64,000 bases of DNA from Streptomyces cylindrosporus (lineage in GTDB: Bacteria > Actinomycetota > Actinomycetes > Streptomycetales > Streptomycetaceae): positions 992,001 through 1,056,000 of the forward strand of contig NZ_JALDAY010000001.1 in the NCBI RefSeq assembly GCF_022698165.1, given 5' to 3'. A program made the translations under genes and the position numbers. The notes beneath the pieces were generated by a model. That model made no database searches. It was given only the letters and a program-made list of their open reading frames with translations, and was not told the origin of the DNA. Of this stretch, positions 1 to 9,809 are shown piece after piece. Position 1 is the stretch's first letter; each line of letters starts with the position of its first letter.

Positions 1-899
1 ACGCCTACGAGCCGGGCTCCACCGCGAAGGTCATGTCGATGGCCGCCGTACTGGAGGAGAACGTGGCCACGCCGCTGACGCACGTCGTCGTGCCCAACCG
101 GCTGCACCGCGGCGACCGGCTCTTCAAGGACGACATCGACCACGCCACCTGGAACCTCACGCTCAACGGCGTGCTCGCCAAGTCCAGCAACATCGGCACC
201 ATCGAGGCCACCGGCCAGCTCGGCAAGACCCAGACGCAGGCCAACAAGGTCCTCTACAAGTACCTGCGCAAGTTCGGCCTCGGCAGCTACAGCGGGCTCG
301 ACTTCCCGGGCGAGACCAAGGGCATCCTCGCGCCGCCCGACAAGTGGTCGACCTCGCAGCAGTACACGATTCCTTTCGGCCAGGGCGTGTCCATCAACGC
401 GATCCAGGCGGCGTCCGTCTACTCGACGATCGCCAACGGCGGCGTACGCGTCGAACCCACCCTCGTGCGCGGCACCAAGGGACCCGACGGGCGCTTCACA
501 CCGGCCGCAACGCCCAAGAAGACAAGGGTCGTCAGCGCGAAGACGGCGAAGGAGCTCGCCCAGATGCTGGAGTCGGTCGTGGACGACCAGGAGGGCACCG
601 GCACCAAGGCGCGCATCCCCGGCTACCGGGTCGCGGGCAAGACGGGTACGGCCAACCGCGTGGATCCGGCCACCGGCAAGTACCACGGATACACGTCCTC
701 GTTCGCCGGGTTCGCCCCCGCGGACAACCCCCGGATCACCGTCTACTGCGCCATCCAGAACGCCACGAGCGGCAGTTACTTCGGCGGCCAGATCTGCGGG
801 CCCATCTACAAGCAGGTGATGGAGTTCGCCCTGAAGACCCTCCAGGTCCCGCCCACCGGGGCGAAGGCCGCGAACCTGCCCGTCACCTTCACGCCCTGA
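1..899 (+). CDS. ftsI: Septal penicillin-binding protein FtsI (PBP3-type transpeptidase), C-terminal part; 5' end outside the window
   Basis: This is the transpeptidase domain of the class B PBP that crosslinks septal peptidoglycan on the outer face of the membrane, working with FtsW. The frame is open from the first bases. The catalytic SxxK motif appears as STAK within EPGSTAK, with the nucleophile Ser codon at 18-20. An SSN motif lies near 182-190 and KTGTA near 640. About 299 residues remain; the N-terminal membrane anchor and dimerisation domain lie upstream. No PASTA repeat follows the transpeptidase domain. murE follows on the same strand, as in other actinobacterial dcw clusters, which supports ftsI over other class B PBPs. 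Confidence 0.93.
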   Translation, partial: AYEPGSTAKVMSMAAVLEENVATPLTHVVVPNRLHRGDRLFKDDIDHATWNLTLNGVLAKSSNIGTIEATGQLGKTQTQANKVLYKYLRKFGLGSYSGLDFPGETKGILAPPDKWSTSQQYTIPFGQGVSINAIQAASVYSTIANGGVRVEPTLVRGTKGPDGRFTPAATPKKTRVVSAKTAKELAQMLESVVDDQEGTGTKARIPGYRVAGKTGTANRVDPATGKYHGYTSSFAGFAPADNPRITVYCAIQNATSGSYFGGQICGPIYKQVMEFALKTLQVPPTGAKAANLPVTFTP

Positions 900-1060
900 T
901 CAGCGCAACCAGCCAGGAACGCTCCGTGACCATGATCACTCCCGACTCCGGCAACCCGGGCACCCCCCGCCCCTCACTTCGCTCGCAGGCGGGTGCGCCC
1001 GGTACGCTCACCGCCGTGCCACACGCTGATCAGTCCCAAACCACCCAGAAGGGCGTTTCC

Positions 1061-2581
1061 GTGACATATCCGGGGCCGCCACGACCGGTTCGGGTCTCCG
1101 CCACACCCCTCGCGGAGCTCGCCGATCAGCTGGGTGCCGCCGCGCCGGGCAGTCCCGCCGAGATCACGGGCATCACCCATGACTCGCGCGCCGTCCGCCC
1201 CGGCGACCTGTACGCCGCCCTCCCGGGCGCCCGCCTGCACGGCGCCGACTTCGTCACCCAGGCCGCGGGCCTGGGCGCGGTCGCCGTGCTGACCGACCCG
1301 ACCGGCGCCGAGCGCGCCGCGGCAACGGGCCTGCCGGTCCTGGTCGTCGACGACCCGCGCGGGCGGATGGGCGAACTGGCGGCCACCATCTACGGCCACC
1401 CCGGCCGCGACCTGCTCCAGATCGGCATCACCGGCACCTCCGGCAAGACCACCACCGCCTACCTCGTCGAGGGCGGTCTGAAGACCAAGAGCAACACCGG
1501 CCTGATCGGCACGGTCGAGATGCGCATCGGCGACGAGCGCATCAAGTCCGAGCGGACCACCCCCGAAGCGACCGATCTCCAGGCCCTGTTCGCGGTCATG
1601 CGCGAGCGCGGGGTCGAGGCGGTCGCGATGGAGGTCTCCAGCCACGCGCTGGTGCTCGGCCGGGTCGACGGCTGTGTCTTCGACATCGGCGTCTTCACCA
1701 ACCTCAGCCCGGAACACATGGAGTTCCACTCCGACATGGAGGACTACTTCCGGGCCAAGGCGCAGTTGTTCACGCCGAAACGCAGCAGACTCGGCGTGGT
1801 CAACGCCGACGACGAGTACGGCCGCCGGCTCGCCAGGGAGGCCACCGTCCCGGTCGTCACCTTCTCCGCCGAGGGCCACCCGGACGCCGACTGGCGGGCC
1901 GAGGACGTGCGGGTCGGCCCCATGGACTCGACGTTCACCGTGATCGGCCCCGAGGGCGAGCGCATCGAGGCCAGGGCGCCCCTGCCGGGCGGCTTCAACG
2001 TGGCCAACACCCTCGCCGCGATCGTCGCCCTGGCCGCCGCCGGGCTCGACCCGCAGGCCGCCGCCGACGGCATCGCCGCCGTGCCGGGCGTACCGGGCCG
2101 GCTGGAGCGCGTGGACGCCGGGCAGCCGTATCTCGCGGTCGTCGACTACGCCCACAAGACCGACGCCGTCGAATCGGTCCTGCGCGCCCTGCGCAAGGTC
2201 ACCGAGGGCAGGCTGCACGTCGTGCTCGGCTGCGGCGGCGACCGCGACAAGACGAAGCGGGCGCCGATGGGTGCCGCCGCGGCCCGGCTCGCCGACACCG
2301 CCGTACTGACCTCCGACAACCCCCGCTCCGAGGACCCCCTGGCGATCCTTGCAACCATGCTCGAGGGCGCCGCGTCCGTACCAGCACACGAACGCGGCGA
2401 GGTCCAGGTCTTCGAGGACCGGGCCGCCGCGATCGCCGCCGCCGTCGCCCGAGCACGGCCCGGGGACACCGTGCTGGTCGCGGGCAAGGGCCATGAGCAG
2501 GGCCAGGACATCGCCGGGGTGGTCCGTCCCTTCGACGACCGCCAGGTGCTTCGAGAAGCCATCCAGAAGACCCAGGGATGA
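1061..2581 (+). CDS. murE: UDP-MurNAc-tripeptide synthetase MurE (diaminopimelate-adding)
   Basis: This cytoplasmic Mur ligase adds diaminopimelate to UDP-MurNAc-L-Ala-D-Glu using ATP. The P-loop GTSGKTTT is at residues 125-132, the central Mur ligase domain follows, and a DNPR motif at about 419-422 marks DAP-type rather than lysine-type MurE; Streptomyces uses LL-DAP. The start chosen is GTG 1061, with AGAAGGG 7 nt upstream, giving 506 aa. An in-frame GTG at 926 with AGGAA 6 nt upstream would add 45 residues of low-complexity sequence and is a real alternative. The stop lies 4 nt before the murF start, suggesting translational coupling. Confidence 0.95.
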   Translation: MTYPGPPRPVRVSATPLAELADQLGAAAPGSPAEITGITHDSRAVRPGDLYAALPGARLHGADFVTQAAGLGAVAVLTDPTGAERAAATGLPVLVVDDPRGRMGELAATIYGHPGRDLLQIGITGTSGKTTTAYLVEGGLKTKSNTGLIGTVEMRIGDERIKSERTTPEATDLQALFAVMRERGVEAVAMEVSSHALVLGRVDGCVFDIGVFTNLSPEHMEFHSDMEDYFRAKAQLFTPKRSRLGVVNADDEYGRRLAREATVPVVTFSAEGHPDADWRAEDVRVGPMDSTFTVIGPEGERIEARAPLPGGFNVANTLAAIVALAAAGLDPQAAADGIAAVPGVPGRLERVDAGQPYLAVVDYAHKTDAVESVLRALRKVTEGRLHVVLGCGGDRDKTKRAPMGAAAARLADTAVLTSDNPRSEDPLAILATMLEGAASVPAHERGEVQVFEDRAAAIAAAVARARPGDTVLVAGKGHEQGQDIAGVVRPFDDRQVLREAIQKTQG

Positions 2582-2585
2582 ACTT

Positions 2586-3992
2586 GTGATCGCCCTCTCT
2601 CTCGCCGAGATCGCCTCAGTCGTCGGCGGGCAGACGCACGACATACCGGATCCGTCCGTCCAGGTCACCGCTCCGGTCGTCCGGGACTCCCGCGAGGTGG
2701 AGCCCGGCAGCCTCTTCGTCGCCTTCGTCGGAGAACGGGTCGACGGCCACGACTTCGCCGAGCAGGTCGTCGAGGCGGGCGCGGTCGCCGTGCTGGCGTC
2801 CCGGCCCGTCGGCGTGCCCGCGATCGTCGTCGAGGACGTCCAGAGCGCCCTCGGCGCCCTCGCGCGTCATGTCGTACGACGTCTCGGCGCGACCCTCGTG
2901 GCCCTCACCGGCTCCGCGGGCAAGACCAGCACCAAGGACCTGATCGCCCAGGTGCTGCGGACCAAGGCGCCGACGGTGTTCACGCCGGGCTCGCTCAACA
3001 ACGAGATCGGGCTGCCGCTGACCGCCCTGTCCGCCACCGAGGAGACGAAGTTCCTCGTGCTGGAGATGGGCGCGCGGGGCATCGGGCACATCCGTTACCT
3101 GACCGAGCTGACGCCCCCGAAGATCGGCCTCGTCCTGAACGTCGGCACCGCCCACATCGGCGAGTTCGGCGGCCGGGAGCAGATCGCCCAGGCCAAGGGC
3201 GAACTGGTGGAAGCCCTTCCGGAGGACGGCGCCGCGATCCTCAACGCGGACGACCCGCTCGTACGGGCCATGGCATCCCGTACGAAGGCGAAGGTGCTCC
3301 TTTTCGGAGAGGCCGACGAAGCGGACGTACGCGCCGAGAACGTGCGACTCACGGACACCGGACAGCCCGCCTTCAGGCTCTGCACACCCTCCGGTGCAAG
3401 CGACGTGACCATGCGCCTGTACGGTGAGCACCACGTGTCGAACGCGCTCGCCGCGGCCGCCGTCGCCCATGAGCTGGGCATGTCCGCGGAAGAGATCGCC
3501 ACCGCGCTCTCCGAGGCGGGCTCCCTCTCCCGCTGGCGCATGGAGGTCACCGAGCGACCGGACGGCGTGACCATCGTCAACGACGCCTACAACGCGAACC
3601 CCGAGTCCATGCGAGCCGCCCTGCGCGCGCTCGCGGCCATGGGCCAGGGGCGGCGGACCTGGGCGGTGCTCGGCAAGATGGCCGAGCTCGGGGACGAGGC
3701 GCTCGCCGAGCACGACGCGGTCGGACGGCTCGCCGTCCGGCTCAATGTCGGCAAGCTCGTCGCGGTCGGGGGCAGGGAAGCGTCCTGGCTGCAACTGGGC
3801 GCATATAACGAGGGTTCGTGGGGTGAGGAGTCGGTGCACGTGTCCGACGCACAGGCGGCGGTCGACCTGTTGCGCAGCGAGTTGCGCCCGGGGGACGTCG
3901 TACTCGTGAAGGCGTCCCGTTCGGTCGGGCTTGAGAGCATTGCCCAGGCGCTGCTCGAGACCGGTGCCGAGGGTGAGGTTGCCGCCCGATGA
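2586..3992 (+). CDS. murF: UDP-MurNAc-tripeptide--D-Ala-D-Ala ligase MurF
   Basis: MurF adds the D-Ala-D-Ala dipeptide to complete the UDP-MurNAc-pentapeptide in the cytoplasm. A Mur ligase N-terminal domain is followed by the ATP site GSAGKTSTKD starting at residue 109 and the central region with NDAYNANPESM. The product is 468 aa, normal for the family. GTG 2586 is chosen because it gives the family's usual N-terminus (IALSLAEIA) and lies just after the murE stop. The gene overlaps mraY by 4 nt (ATGA at 3989-3992), consistent with a single translationally coupled cell-wall operon. Confidence 0.96.
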   Translation: MIALSLAEIASVVGGQTHDIPDPSVQVTAPVVRDSREVEPGSLFVAFVGERVDGHDFAEQVVEAGAVAVLASRPVGVPAIVVEDVQSALGALARHVVRRLGATLVALTGSAGKTSTKDLIAQVLRTKAPTVFTPGSLNNEIGLPLTALSATEETKFLVLEMGARGIGHIRYLTELTPPKIGLVLNVGTAHIGEFGGREQIAQAKGELVEALPEDGAAILNADDPLVRAMASRTKAKVLLFGEADEADVRAENVRLTDTGQPAFRLCTPSGASDVTMRLYGEHHVSNALAAAAVAHELGMSAEEIATALSEAGSLSRWRMEVTERPDGVTIVNDAYNANPESMRAALRALAAMGQGRRTWAVLGKMAELGDEALAEHDAVGRLAVRLNVGKLVAVGGREASWLQLGAYNEGSWGEESVHVSDAQAAVDLLRSELRPGDVVLVKASRSVGLESIAQALLETGAEGEVAAR

Positions 3993-5062
3993 TGAAGCAG
4001 ATCCTGTTCTCAGGAGTCATTGGTCTCTTCCTCACCCTGGTCGGCACCCCGTTGCTGATCAAGCTCCTCGCCCGCAAGGGCTACGGCCAGTACATCCGGG
4101 ACGACGGCCCGCGCGAGCACGCCAGCAAGCGCGGTACGCCGACCATGGGCGGTATCGCCTTCATCCTGGCGACCGTGGCCGCGTACTTCCTCTCCAAGGT
4201 CATCACCGGCTACGCCCCGACCTACTCGGGTGTGCTGGTGCTCGGCCTGATGTGCGGCATGGGCCTGGTGGGCTTCCTCGACGACTACATCAAGATCGTC
4301 AAGCGGCGTTCGCTGGGTCTGCGGGCCAAGGCCAAGATGGCCGGCCAGCTGATCGTCGGCATCAGCTTCGCGGTGCTCGCGCTGCAGTTCCAGGACGCCC
4401 GCGGCAACGCCCCGGCCTCCACCAAGCTGTCGTTCATCACGGACTTCGGCTGGTCGATCGGGCCGGTGCTGTTCGTGGTCTGGGCGCTGTTCATGATCCT
4501 GGCGATGTCGAACGGCGTGAACCTGACGGACGGTCTGGACGGCCTCGCCACCGGCGCCTCGGTGCTCGTCTTCGGCGCCTACACCTTCATCGGCGTCTGG
4601 CAGTTCCAGGAGTCCTGCGCCAACGCGACGACCCTGACCAACCCCAACGCCTGCTACGAGGTGCGCGATCCGCTCGACCTCGCGGTCATCGCCTCCGCGC
4701 TGATGGGTGCCTGCCTGGGCTTCCTGTGGTGGAACACCTCGCCGGCCAAGATCTTCATGGGCGACACCGGTTCGCTCGCGCTCGGCGGTGTCCTCACGGG
4801 TCTGGCGATCCTCTCCCGCACCGAGCTGCTCGTGGCCATCATGGGCGGCCTGTTCGTCCTCATCACCATGTCGGTGGTCATCCAGGTCGGCTCCTTCCGC
4901 CTCACCGGCAGGCGCGTCTTCCGGATGGCGCCACTCCAGCACCACTTCGAACTCAAGGGCTGGTCCGAGGTACTCGTGGTGGTCCGCTTCTGGATCATCC
5001 AGGGCATCTGTGTGATCGTCGGACTGGGCCTCTTCTACGCGGGATGGGCAGCGGACAAGTGA
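3989..5062 (+). CDS. mraY: Phospho-MurNAc-pentapeptide translocase MraY
   Basis: This polytopic membrane enzyme transfers phospho-MurNAc-pentapeptide to undecaprenyl phosphate, making lipid I. About ten hydrophobic segments are visible. The conserved acidic motifs are present: DDY at D98-D99, NLTDGLDGLA with D181, and MGDTGS at 257-262. A HHFELKGW-type loop (LQHHFELKGWSE) near the C-terminus is typical of MraY and separates it from WecA-type enzymes. The length of 357 aa is usual. It is coupled to murF (ATGA) and to murD (GTGA at 5059-5062). Confidence 0.97.
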   Translation: MMKQILFSGVIGLFLTLVGTPLLIKLLARKGYGQYIRDDGPREHASKRGTPTMGGIAFILATVAAYFLSKVITGYAPTYSGVLVLGLMCGMGLVGFLDDYIKIVKRRSLGLRAKAKMAGQLIVGISFAVLALQFQDARGNAPASTKLSFITDFGWSIGPVLFVVWALFMILAMSNGVNLTDGLDGLATGASVLVFGAYTFIGVWQFQESCANATTLTNPNACYEVRDPLDLAVIASALMGACLGFLWWNTSPAKIFMGDTGSLALGGVLTGLAILSRTELLVAIMGGLFVLITMSVVIQVGSFRLTGRRVFRMAPLQHHFELKGWSEVLVVVRFWIIQGICVIVGLGLFYAGWAADK

Positions 5063-6477
5063 CCGACTGGCAGGGGCTCTCCCTGGAGGGCAAGCACGTC
5101 ACCGTCGCCGGACTCGGTGTCTCCGGTGTCCCGGCGGCCAAGGTGCTGCACGCGCGTGGAGCGCTCGTCACGGTCGTCAACGACGGCGACGACGCACGCG
5201 CGCGTGAACAGGCCGCCGAACTGGAGGCGCTGGGCATCACCGTGCGGCTCGGCGACGGCGCGACCCTGCCGGCAGGCACCGAACTCGTCGTCACCGCGCC
5301 CGGCTGGAAGCCCGACAAGCCCCTGTTCGAGGCGGCCCGCGCGGCCGGCGTCGACATCTGGGGCGACGTCGAGCTGGCCTGGCGCCTGCGCGGCCCGGAG
5401 GCGGCCCCCTGGCTGGCCGTCACGGGCACCAACGGCAAGACCACCACCGTCCAGATGCTGGCGTCGATCCTCACGGCCGCGGGCCTGCGCACGGCCGCCG
5501 TCGGCAACGTCGGCGTTTCCGTGCTGGACGCTGTGCTCGGCGAGCAGGAGTACGACGTCCTCGCCGTGGAGCTGTCCAGCTACCAGCTCCACTGGGCGCC
5601 CTCGCTGCGCCCGCACTCGGCCGCGGTGCTGAACCTGGCGCCGGACCACCTCGACTGGCACGGCTCCATGGAGGCGTACGCCAAGGACAAGGGCCGTATC
5701 TACGAGGGCAATCGGGTCGCCTGCGTCTACAACGTCGCCGACAAGGCCACCGAGGACCTGGTCCGCGAGGCCGACGTCGAGGAGGGCTGCCGGGCGATCG
5801 GGTTCACGCTGGGCACGCCGGGCCCGTCCCAACTCGGGGTCGTGGACGGCATCCTGGTCGACCGCGCCTTCGTGGAGAACCGGCAGAAGAACGCCCAGGA
5901 GCTCGCCGAGGTCTCCGACGTCAACCCGCCGGCCCCGCACAACATCGCCAACGCCCTTGCGGCGGCGGCCCTCGCGCGAGCGTTCGGGGTGCCCGCGGCC
6001 GCCGTACGGGACGGCCTGAGGAACTTCACGCCGGACGCGCACCGCATCGCGCACGTGGCGGACGTGGACGGGGTCGCGTACGTCGACGACTCCAAGGCCA
6101 CCAACACGCATGCGGCGGAAGCCTCTTTGGCGGCGTACGAGTCCATCGTCTGGATCGCGGGCGGGCTCGCCAAGGGCGCCACCTTCGACGAACTGGTCGC
6201 CAAGTCGGCAAAGCGACTTCGCGGTGCCGTGCTCATCGGCAAGGACCGTGCCCTCATCCGGGAAGCCCTCGCGCGACACGCGCCGGAAGTACCCGTCGTC
6301 GACCTCGACCGGACCGACACTGGGGCGATGCTCGCGGCTGTCCAGGAGGCCCGGCGGCTCGCGTCCGCAGGCGACACGGTGCTGCTTGCCCCGGCCTGCG
6401 CCTCCATGGACATGTTCGCCAACTACAACAAGCGCGGCGACGCGTTCGCGGAGGCGGTTCGCGAACTCGGCGTCTGA
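5059..6477 (+). CDS. murD: UDP-MurNAc-L-alanine--D-glutamate ligase MurD
   Basis: MurD adds D-glutamate to UDP-MurNAc-L-Ala. A Rossmann-like N-terminal domain (VTVAGLGVSG) precedes the P-loop GTNGKTTT at about residues 123-130, the central motif NLAPDHLDWHGS, and the C-terminal ADP-binding domain with DDSKATN, a strong MurD signature. GTG 5059 overlaps the mraY stop by 4 nt and gives 472 aa. An in-frame ATG at 5044 would add five residues. It is out of the usual textbook Mur order but in the order seen across actinobacteria (murE-murF-mraY-murD-ftsW-murG). Confidence 0.96.
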   Translation: MTDWQGLSLEGKHVTVAGLGVSGVPAAKVLHARGALVTVVNDGDDARAREQAAELEALGITVRLGDGATLPAGTELVVTAPGWKPDKPLFEAARAAGVDIWGDVELAWRLRGPEAAPWLAVTGTNGKTTTVQMLASILTAAGLRTAAVGNVGVSVLDAVLGEQEYDVLAVELSSYQLHWAPSLRPHSAAVLNLAPDHLDWHGSMEAYAKDKGRIYEGNRVACVYNVADKATEDLVREADVEEGCRAIGFTLGTPGPSQLGVVDGILVDRAFVENRQKNAQELAEVSDVNPPAPHNIANALAAAALARAFGVPAAAVRDGLRNFTPDAHRIAHVADVDGVAYVDDSKATNTHAAEASLAAYESIVWIAGGLAKGATFDELVAKSAKRLRGAVLIGKDRALIREALARHAPEVPVVDLDRTDTGAMLAAVQEARRLASAGDTVLLAPACASMDMFANYNKRGDAFAEAVRELGV

Positions 6478-6498
6478 CCGACGTAGCGGAGGCGTCTG

Positions 6499-7860
6499 AT
6501 GCCCAGTAGCCGTACCGGACGGCCGCCCGTTCAGCGGGCGGTCGGACGTCCCGCCGCTTCCCGGGCGCCTCGCGACAACCCCGTGCGCCGGCTGTATCTC
6601 AACGCCAAGCGGGCCTGGGACCGGCCGCTGACCGCGTACTACCTGATCGCCGGCGGCTCGGTGCTGATCACCGTGCTGGGCCTGGTGATGGTCTACTCGG
6701 CCTCCCAGATCACCGCGCTGCAGATGTCGTTGCCGGGCTCCTACTTCTTCCGCAAGCAGCTGCTCGCGGCCGTCATCGGCGGTGTCCTGCTGCTGATCGC
6801 CTCCCGGATGCCGGTCAAGCTGCACCGGGCGCTGGCCTACCCGATCCTCGCCGGTGCCGTCTTCCTGATGGCGCTCGTGCAGGTGCCGGGGATAGGGATG
6901 TCGGTCAACGGCAACCAGAACTGGATCTCGCTCGGCGGCTCCTTCCAGATCCAGCCCAGCGAGTTCGGCAAGCTCGCCCTCGTCCTGTGGAGCGCCGACC
7001 TGCTCGCCCGCAAGCAGGACAAGAACCTGCTGAACCAGTGGAAGCACATGCTGGTGCCACTGGTCCCGGTCGCCTTCATGCTGCTCGGGTTGATCATGCT
7101 CGGCGGCGACATGGGTACGGCGATCATCCTGACGGCGATCCTGTTCGGGCTGTTGTGGCTGGCGGGAGCCCCGACACGGCTGTTCGTGGGGGTCCTGTCC
7201 ATCGCCGCCACCCTCGGTGTGATCCTCATCAAGACCAGCCCGAACCGCATGGCCCGCCTCTCCTGCATCGGCGCGACCTCACCGCAGTCGGGCCCGGTGG
7301 ACTGCTGGCAGGCCGTGCACGGCATCTACGCCCTCGCATCCGGCGGAATCTTCGGATCCGGGCTCGGCGCCAGTGTGGAAAAATGGGGTCAACTCCCCGA
7401 AGCGCACACGGACTTCATCTTCGCCGTCACCGGTGAGGAACTGGGCCTCGCGGGGACGCTGTCGGTGCTCGCCCTCTTCGCGGCTCTAGGCTATGCGGGT
7501 ATCCGCGTGGCCGGCCGCACGGAGGACCCCTTCGTCAGGTATGCCGCGGGAGGCGTGACCACCTGGATCACGGCCCAGGCCGTGATCAACATCGGTGCGG
7601 TGCTCGGCCTGCTGCCGATCGCCGGCGTCCCCCTCCCGCTGTTCTCCTACGGGGGATCCGCCCTGCTGCCGACCATGTTCGCCATCGGGCTGCTGATCGC
7701 CTTCGCGCGTGACGAGCCCGCTGCGCGGGCGGCGCTTTCGATGCGGCAACCTCGCTTTGGTAGAAAGCGGGCCAGAGGCGCCGCATCGGCACGGGGGCCT
7801 CGGAGATGGAACACGATGCGACGGCGTGCCTCGGCGGCGCGCTCGTCCGGAGAGCGGTGA
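6499..7860 (+). CDS. ftsW: Septal peptidoglycan polymerase FtsW (SEDS family)
   Basis: This SEDS-family glycosyltransferase polymerises lipid II at the septum with FtsI. The protein has 453 aa, a basic cytoplasmic N-terminus of about 45 residues, and roughly ten transmembrane segments. SEDS signatures include GNQNWI with QPSEFGKLALV, the large extracellular loop carrying the EAHTDFIFAVTGEELG region, and PLPLFSYGGSALL near the end. The C-terminal tail is basic and Arg-rich. CGGAGG 8 nt upstream of ATG 6499 supports the start. In Streptomyces FtsW is needed for sporulation septation rather than vegetative viability (family knowledge). Confidence 0.95.
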   Translation: MPSSRTGRPPVQRAVGRPAASRAPRDNPVRRLYLNAKRAWDRPLTAYYLIAGGSVLITVLGLVMVYSASQITALQMSLPGSYFFRKQLLAAVIGGVLLLIASRMPVKLHRALAYPILAGAVFLMALVQVPGIGMSVNGNQNWISLGGSFQIQPSEFGKLALVLWSADLLARKQDKNLLNQWKHMLVPLVPVAFMLLGLIMLGGDMGTAIILTAILFGLLWLAGAPTRLFVGVLSIAATLGVILIKTSPNRMARLSCIGATSPQSGPVDCWQAVHGIYALASGGIFGSGLGASVEKWGQLPEAHTDFIFAVTGEELGLAGTLSVLALFAALGYAGIRVAGRTEDPFVRYAAGGVTTWITAQAVINIGAVLGLLPIAGVPLPLFSYGGSALLPTMFAIGLLIAFARDEPAARAALSMRQPRFGRKRARGAASARGPRRWNTMRRRASAARSSGER

Positions 7861-7866
7861 ATTTCG

Positions 7867-8964
7867 GTGCATGTCGTACTCGCCGGTGGGGGGACCGCCG
7901 GCCACATCGAGCCCGCGCTCGCCCTCGCGGACGCCCTGCGCAGGCAGGACCCCACCGTGGGGATCACGGCCCTGGGCACGGAGCGGGGACTTGAGACCAC
8001 GCTCGTACCGCAGCGGGGCTACGAGCTCGCGCTCATCCCGGCCGTGCCGCTGCCCCGCAAGCCCACGCCCGAGCTGATCACCGTCCCGGGCCGGCTGCGC
8101 GGCACGATCAAGGCGACCGAGCAGATCCTGGAGCGCACCAAGGCCGACGCGGTCGTCGGCTTCGGCGGTTACGTGGCCCTGCCCGGCTACCTCGCCGCCA
8201 AGCGCCTCGGCGTGCCGATCGTCATCCACGAGGCCAACGCCCGCCCGGGCCTGGCCAACAAGATCGGCTCGCGGTACGCCGCCAAGGTCGCCGTCTCCAC
8301 CCCGGACAGCAAGCTGCGTGACGCCCGCTACATCGGCATCCCGCTGCGCCGCACCATCGCCACCCTGGACCGGGCCGCCGCCCGCCCCGAGGCCCGCGCG
8401 ATGTTCGGGCTCGACCCCAACCTGCCGACGCTGCTGGTCTCCGGCGGCTCCCAGGGCGCCCGCCGCCTCAACGAGGTGATCCAGCAGGTCGCGCCCTGGC
8501 TGCAGCAGGCCGGCATCCAGATCCTGCACGCGGTCGGGCCGAAGAACGAACTGCCGCATGTGCAGCAGATGCCGGGAATGCCCCCCTACATCCCGGTAAG
8601 TTACCTGGACCGGATGGACCTCGCGTACGCCGCTGCCGACATGATGCTCTGCCGCGCGGGCGCGATGACCGTCGCCGAGCTCTCCGCCGTCGGGCTCCCG
8701 GCCGCCTATGTCCCGCTGCCCATCGGCAACGGCGAACAGCGGCTGAACGCCCAGCCGGTGGTCAAGGCCGGCGGCGGACTGCTGGTCGACGACGCGGAAC
8801 TGACGCCGGACTGGGTCCGGACCAACGTCCTGCCCGTGCTCGCCGATCCGCACCGGCTGTACGAGATGTCCCGCGCCGCCGCCGAGTTCGGCCGCCGGGA
8901 CGCCGACGACCTGCTCGTCGGCATGGTGTACGAGGCGATCGCCGCCCGTCGTGCACATCATTAG
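7867..8964 (+). CDS. murG: Lipid II synthase MurG (UDP-GlcNAc transferase)
   Basis: MurG transfers GlcNAc to lipid I at the inner membrane face, giving lipid II. It is a GT-B fold enzyme of 365 aa. The N-terminal glycine-rich GGGTAGHIEPALA motif, a second glycine-rich segment GGSQGARRLNE, and the donor-binding CRAGAMTVAELSAVGLPA region are all present. GTG 7867 begins 6 nt after the ftsW stop. The sequence is collinear with actinobacterial MurG and shows no missing motif. Confidence 0.96.
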   Translation: MHVVLAGGGTAGHIEPALALADALRRQDPTVGITALGTERGLETTLVPQRGYELALIPAVPLPRKPTPELITVPGRLRGTIKATEQILERTKADAVVGFGGYVALPGYLAAKRLGVPIVIHEANARPGLANKIGSRYAAKVAVSTPDSKLRDARYIGIPLRRTIATLDRAAARPEARAMFGLDPNLPTLLVSGGSQGARRLNEVIQQVAPWLQQAGIQILHAVGPKNELPHVQQMPGMPPYIPVSYLDRMDLAYAAADMMLCRAGAMTVAELSAVGLPAAYVPLPIGNGEQRLNAQPVVKAGGGLLVDDAELTPDWVRTNVLPVLADPHRLYEMSRAAAEFGRRDADDLLVGMVYEAIAARRAHH

Positions 8965-8999
8965 GAACGGCATTTCCATGTAGGCGAAGGGCAGGAAGC

Positions 9000-9809
9000 G
9001 TGGCCGGACCGACCACCGCGGAGCAACGCGGTGAACGTGAGCAGGAGTCGTCCGGCCCGCCTCTCGCCCGGCGGCTGAGGCCGACACGCCTCCGCCTCCG
9101 CCTTCGTACGATCATCATCCTCGCCATCGCGCTCACCCTCCTCGGCGCGGGCACCGTCTGGCTGTTGTACGGATCCCGGTGGCTCCGCGTTGAACGCGTA
9201 TCGATTTCCGGCACCCGGGTGCTGACGCCCGAACAGGTTCGCGCCGCCGCCGAAGTCCCCGTCGGGGCACCGCTGATTTCCGTCGACACCGATGCGATCG
9301 AGTCGCGACTGCGCGCGAAACTGCCCCGAATTGACACGGTTGACGCGGTCCGTTCCTGGCCGCACGGAATCGGCCTGAAAGTGGTTGAGCGCACTCCGGT
9401 TCTGATTGTCCAAAAGGGCGGAAACTTCGTAGAAGTGGACGATGACGGTGTCCGTTTCGCCACGGTTTCCCGGGCCCCGAAAGCCGTTCCCGAACTGGAA
9501 TTGAAGCTCTCCTCCACCGGTTCCACCGGCGCGAGCCTGCGCCGTTTCGGCGAGGACCGGCTGGTGCGCGAGGCGGTACGGGTCGCCGGTTCCCTGCCGA
9601 GCGGGGTCGCCCGGATCGCGCGGACCGTCAAGGTGCGTTCCTACGACGACATCTCGCTGGAGTTGAACGACGGACGGACCGTCGCCTGGGGGAGTTCCGA
9701 GCGGGGTGCGCTGAAGGCGCGTACGCTCACCGCTCTCATGAAAGCGGCGCCGGACGCGCGGCACTTCGACGTCTCGGTTCCCACCGCCCCTGCGTCATCG
9801 GGGAGTTGA
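9000..9809 (+). CDS. ftsQ: Division protein FtsQ (DivIB)
   Basis: FtsQ is a bitopic membrane scaffold of the divisome. The 269-aa protein has a basic Arg-rich cytoplasmic tail, one membrane segment at about residues 37-57 (IIILAIALTLLGAGTVWLLYG), an extracytoplasmic POTRA domain beginning at VERVSISGTRVLTPEQV, and the FtsQ/DivIB beta domain. GTG 9000 is preceded by GGCAGGAAGC. The C-terminal part of this gene could also hold promoter elements for ftsZ, as described in other streptomycetes, but I cannot place one confidently from sequence alone. Confidence 0.92.
   Translation: MAGPTTAEQRGEREQESSGPPLARRLRPTRLRLRLRTIIILAIALTLLGAGTVWLLYGSRWLRVERVSISGTRVLTPEQVRAAAEVPVGAPLISVDTDAIESRLRAKLPRIDTVDAVRSWPHGIGLKVVERTPVLIVQKGGNFVEVDDDGVRFATVSRAPKAVPELELKLSSTGSTGASLRRFGEDRLVREAVRVAGSLPSGVARIARTVKVRSYDDISLELNDGRTVAWGSSERGALKARTLTALMKAAPDARHFDVSVPTAPASSGS

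Noticed and set aside
974..2668. A 564-codon antisense frame over murE
   Set aside because: Compositionally biased shadow frame. MurE motifs lie on the + strand.
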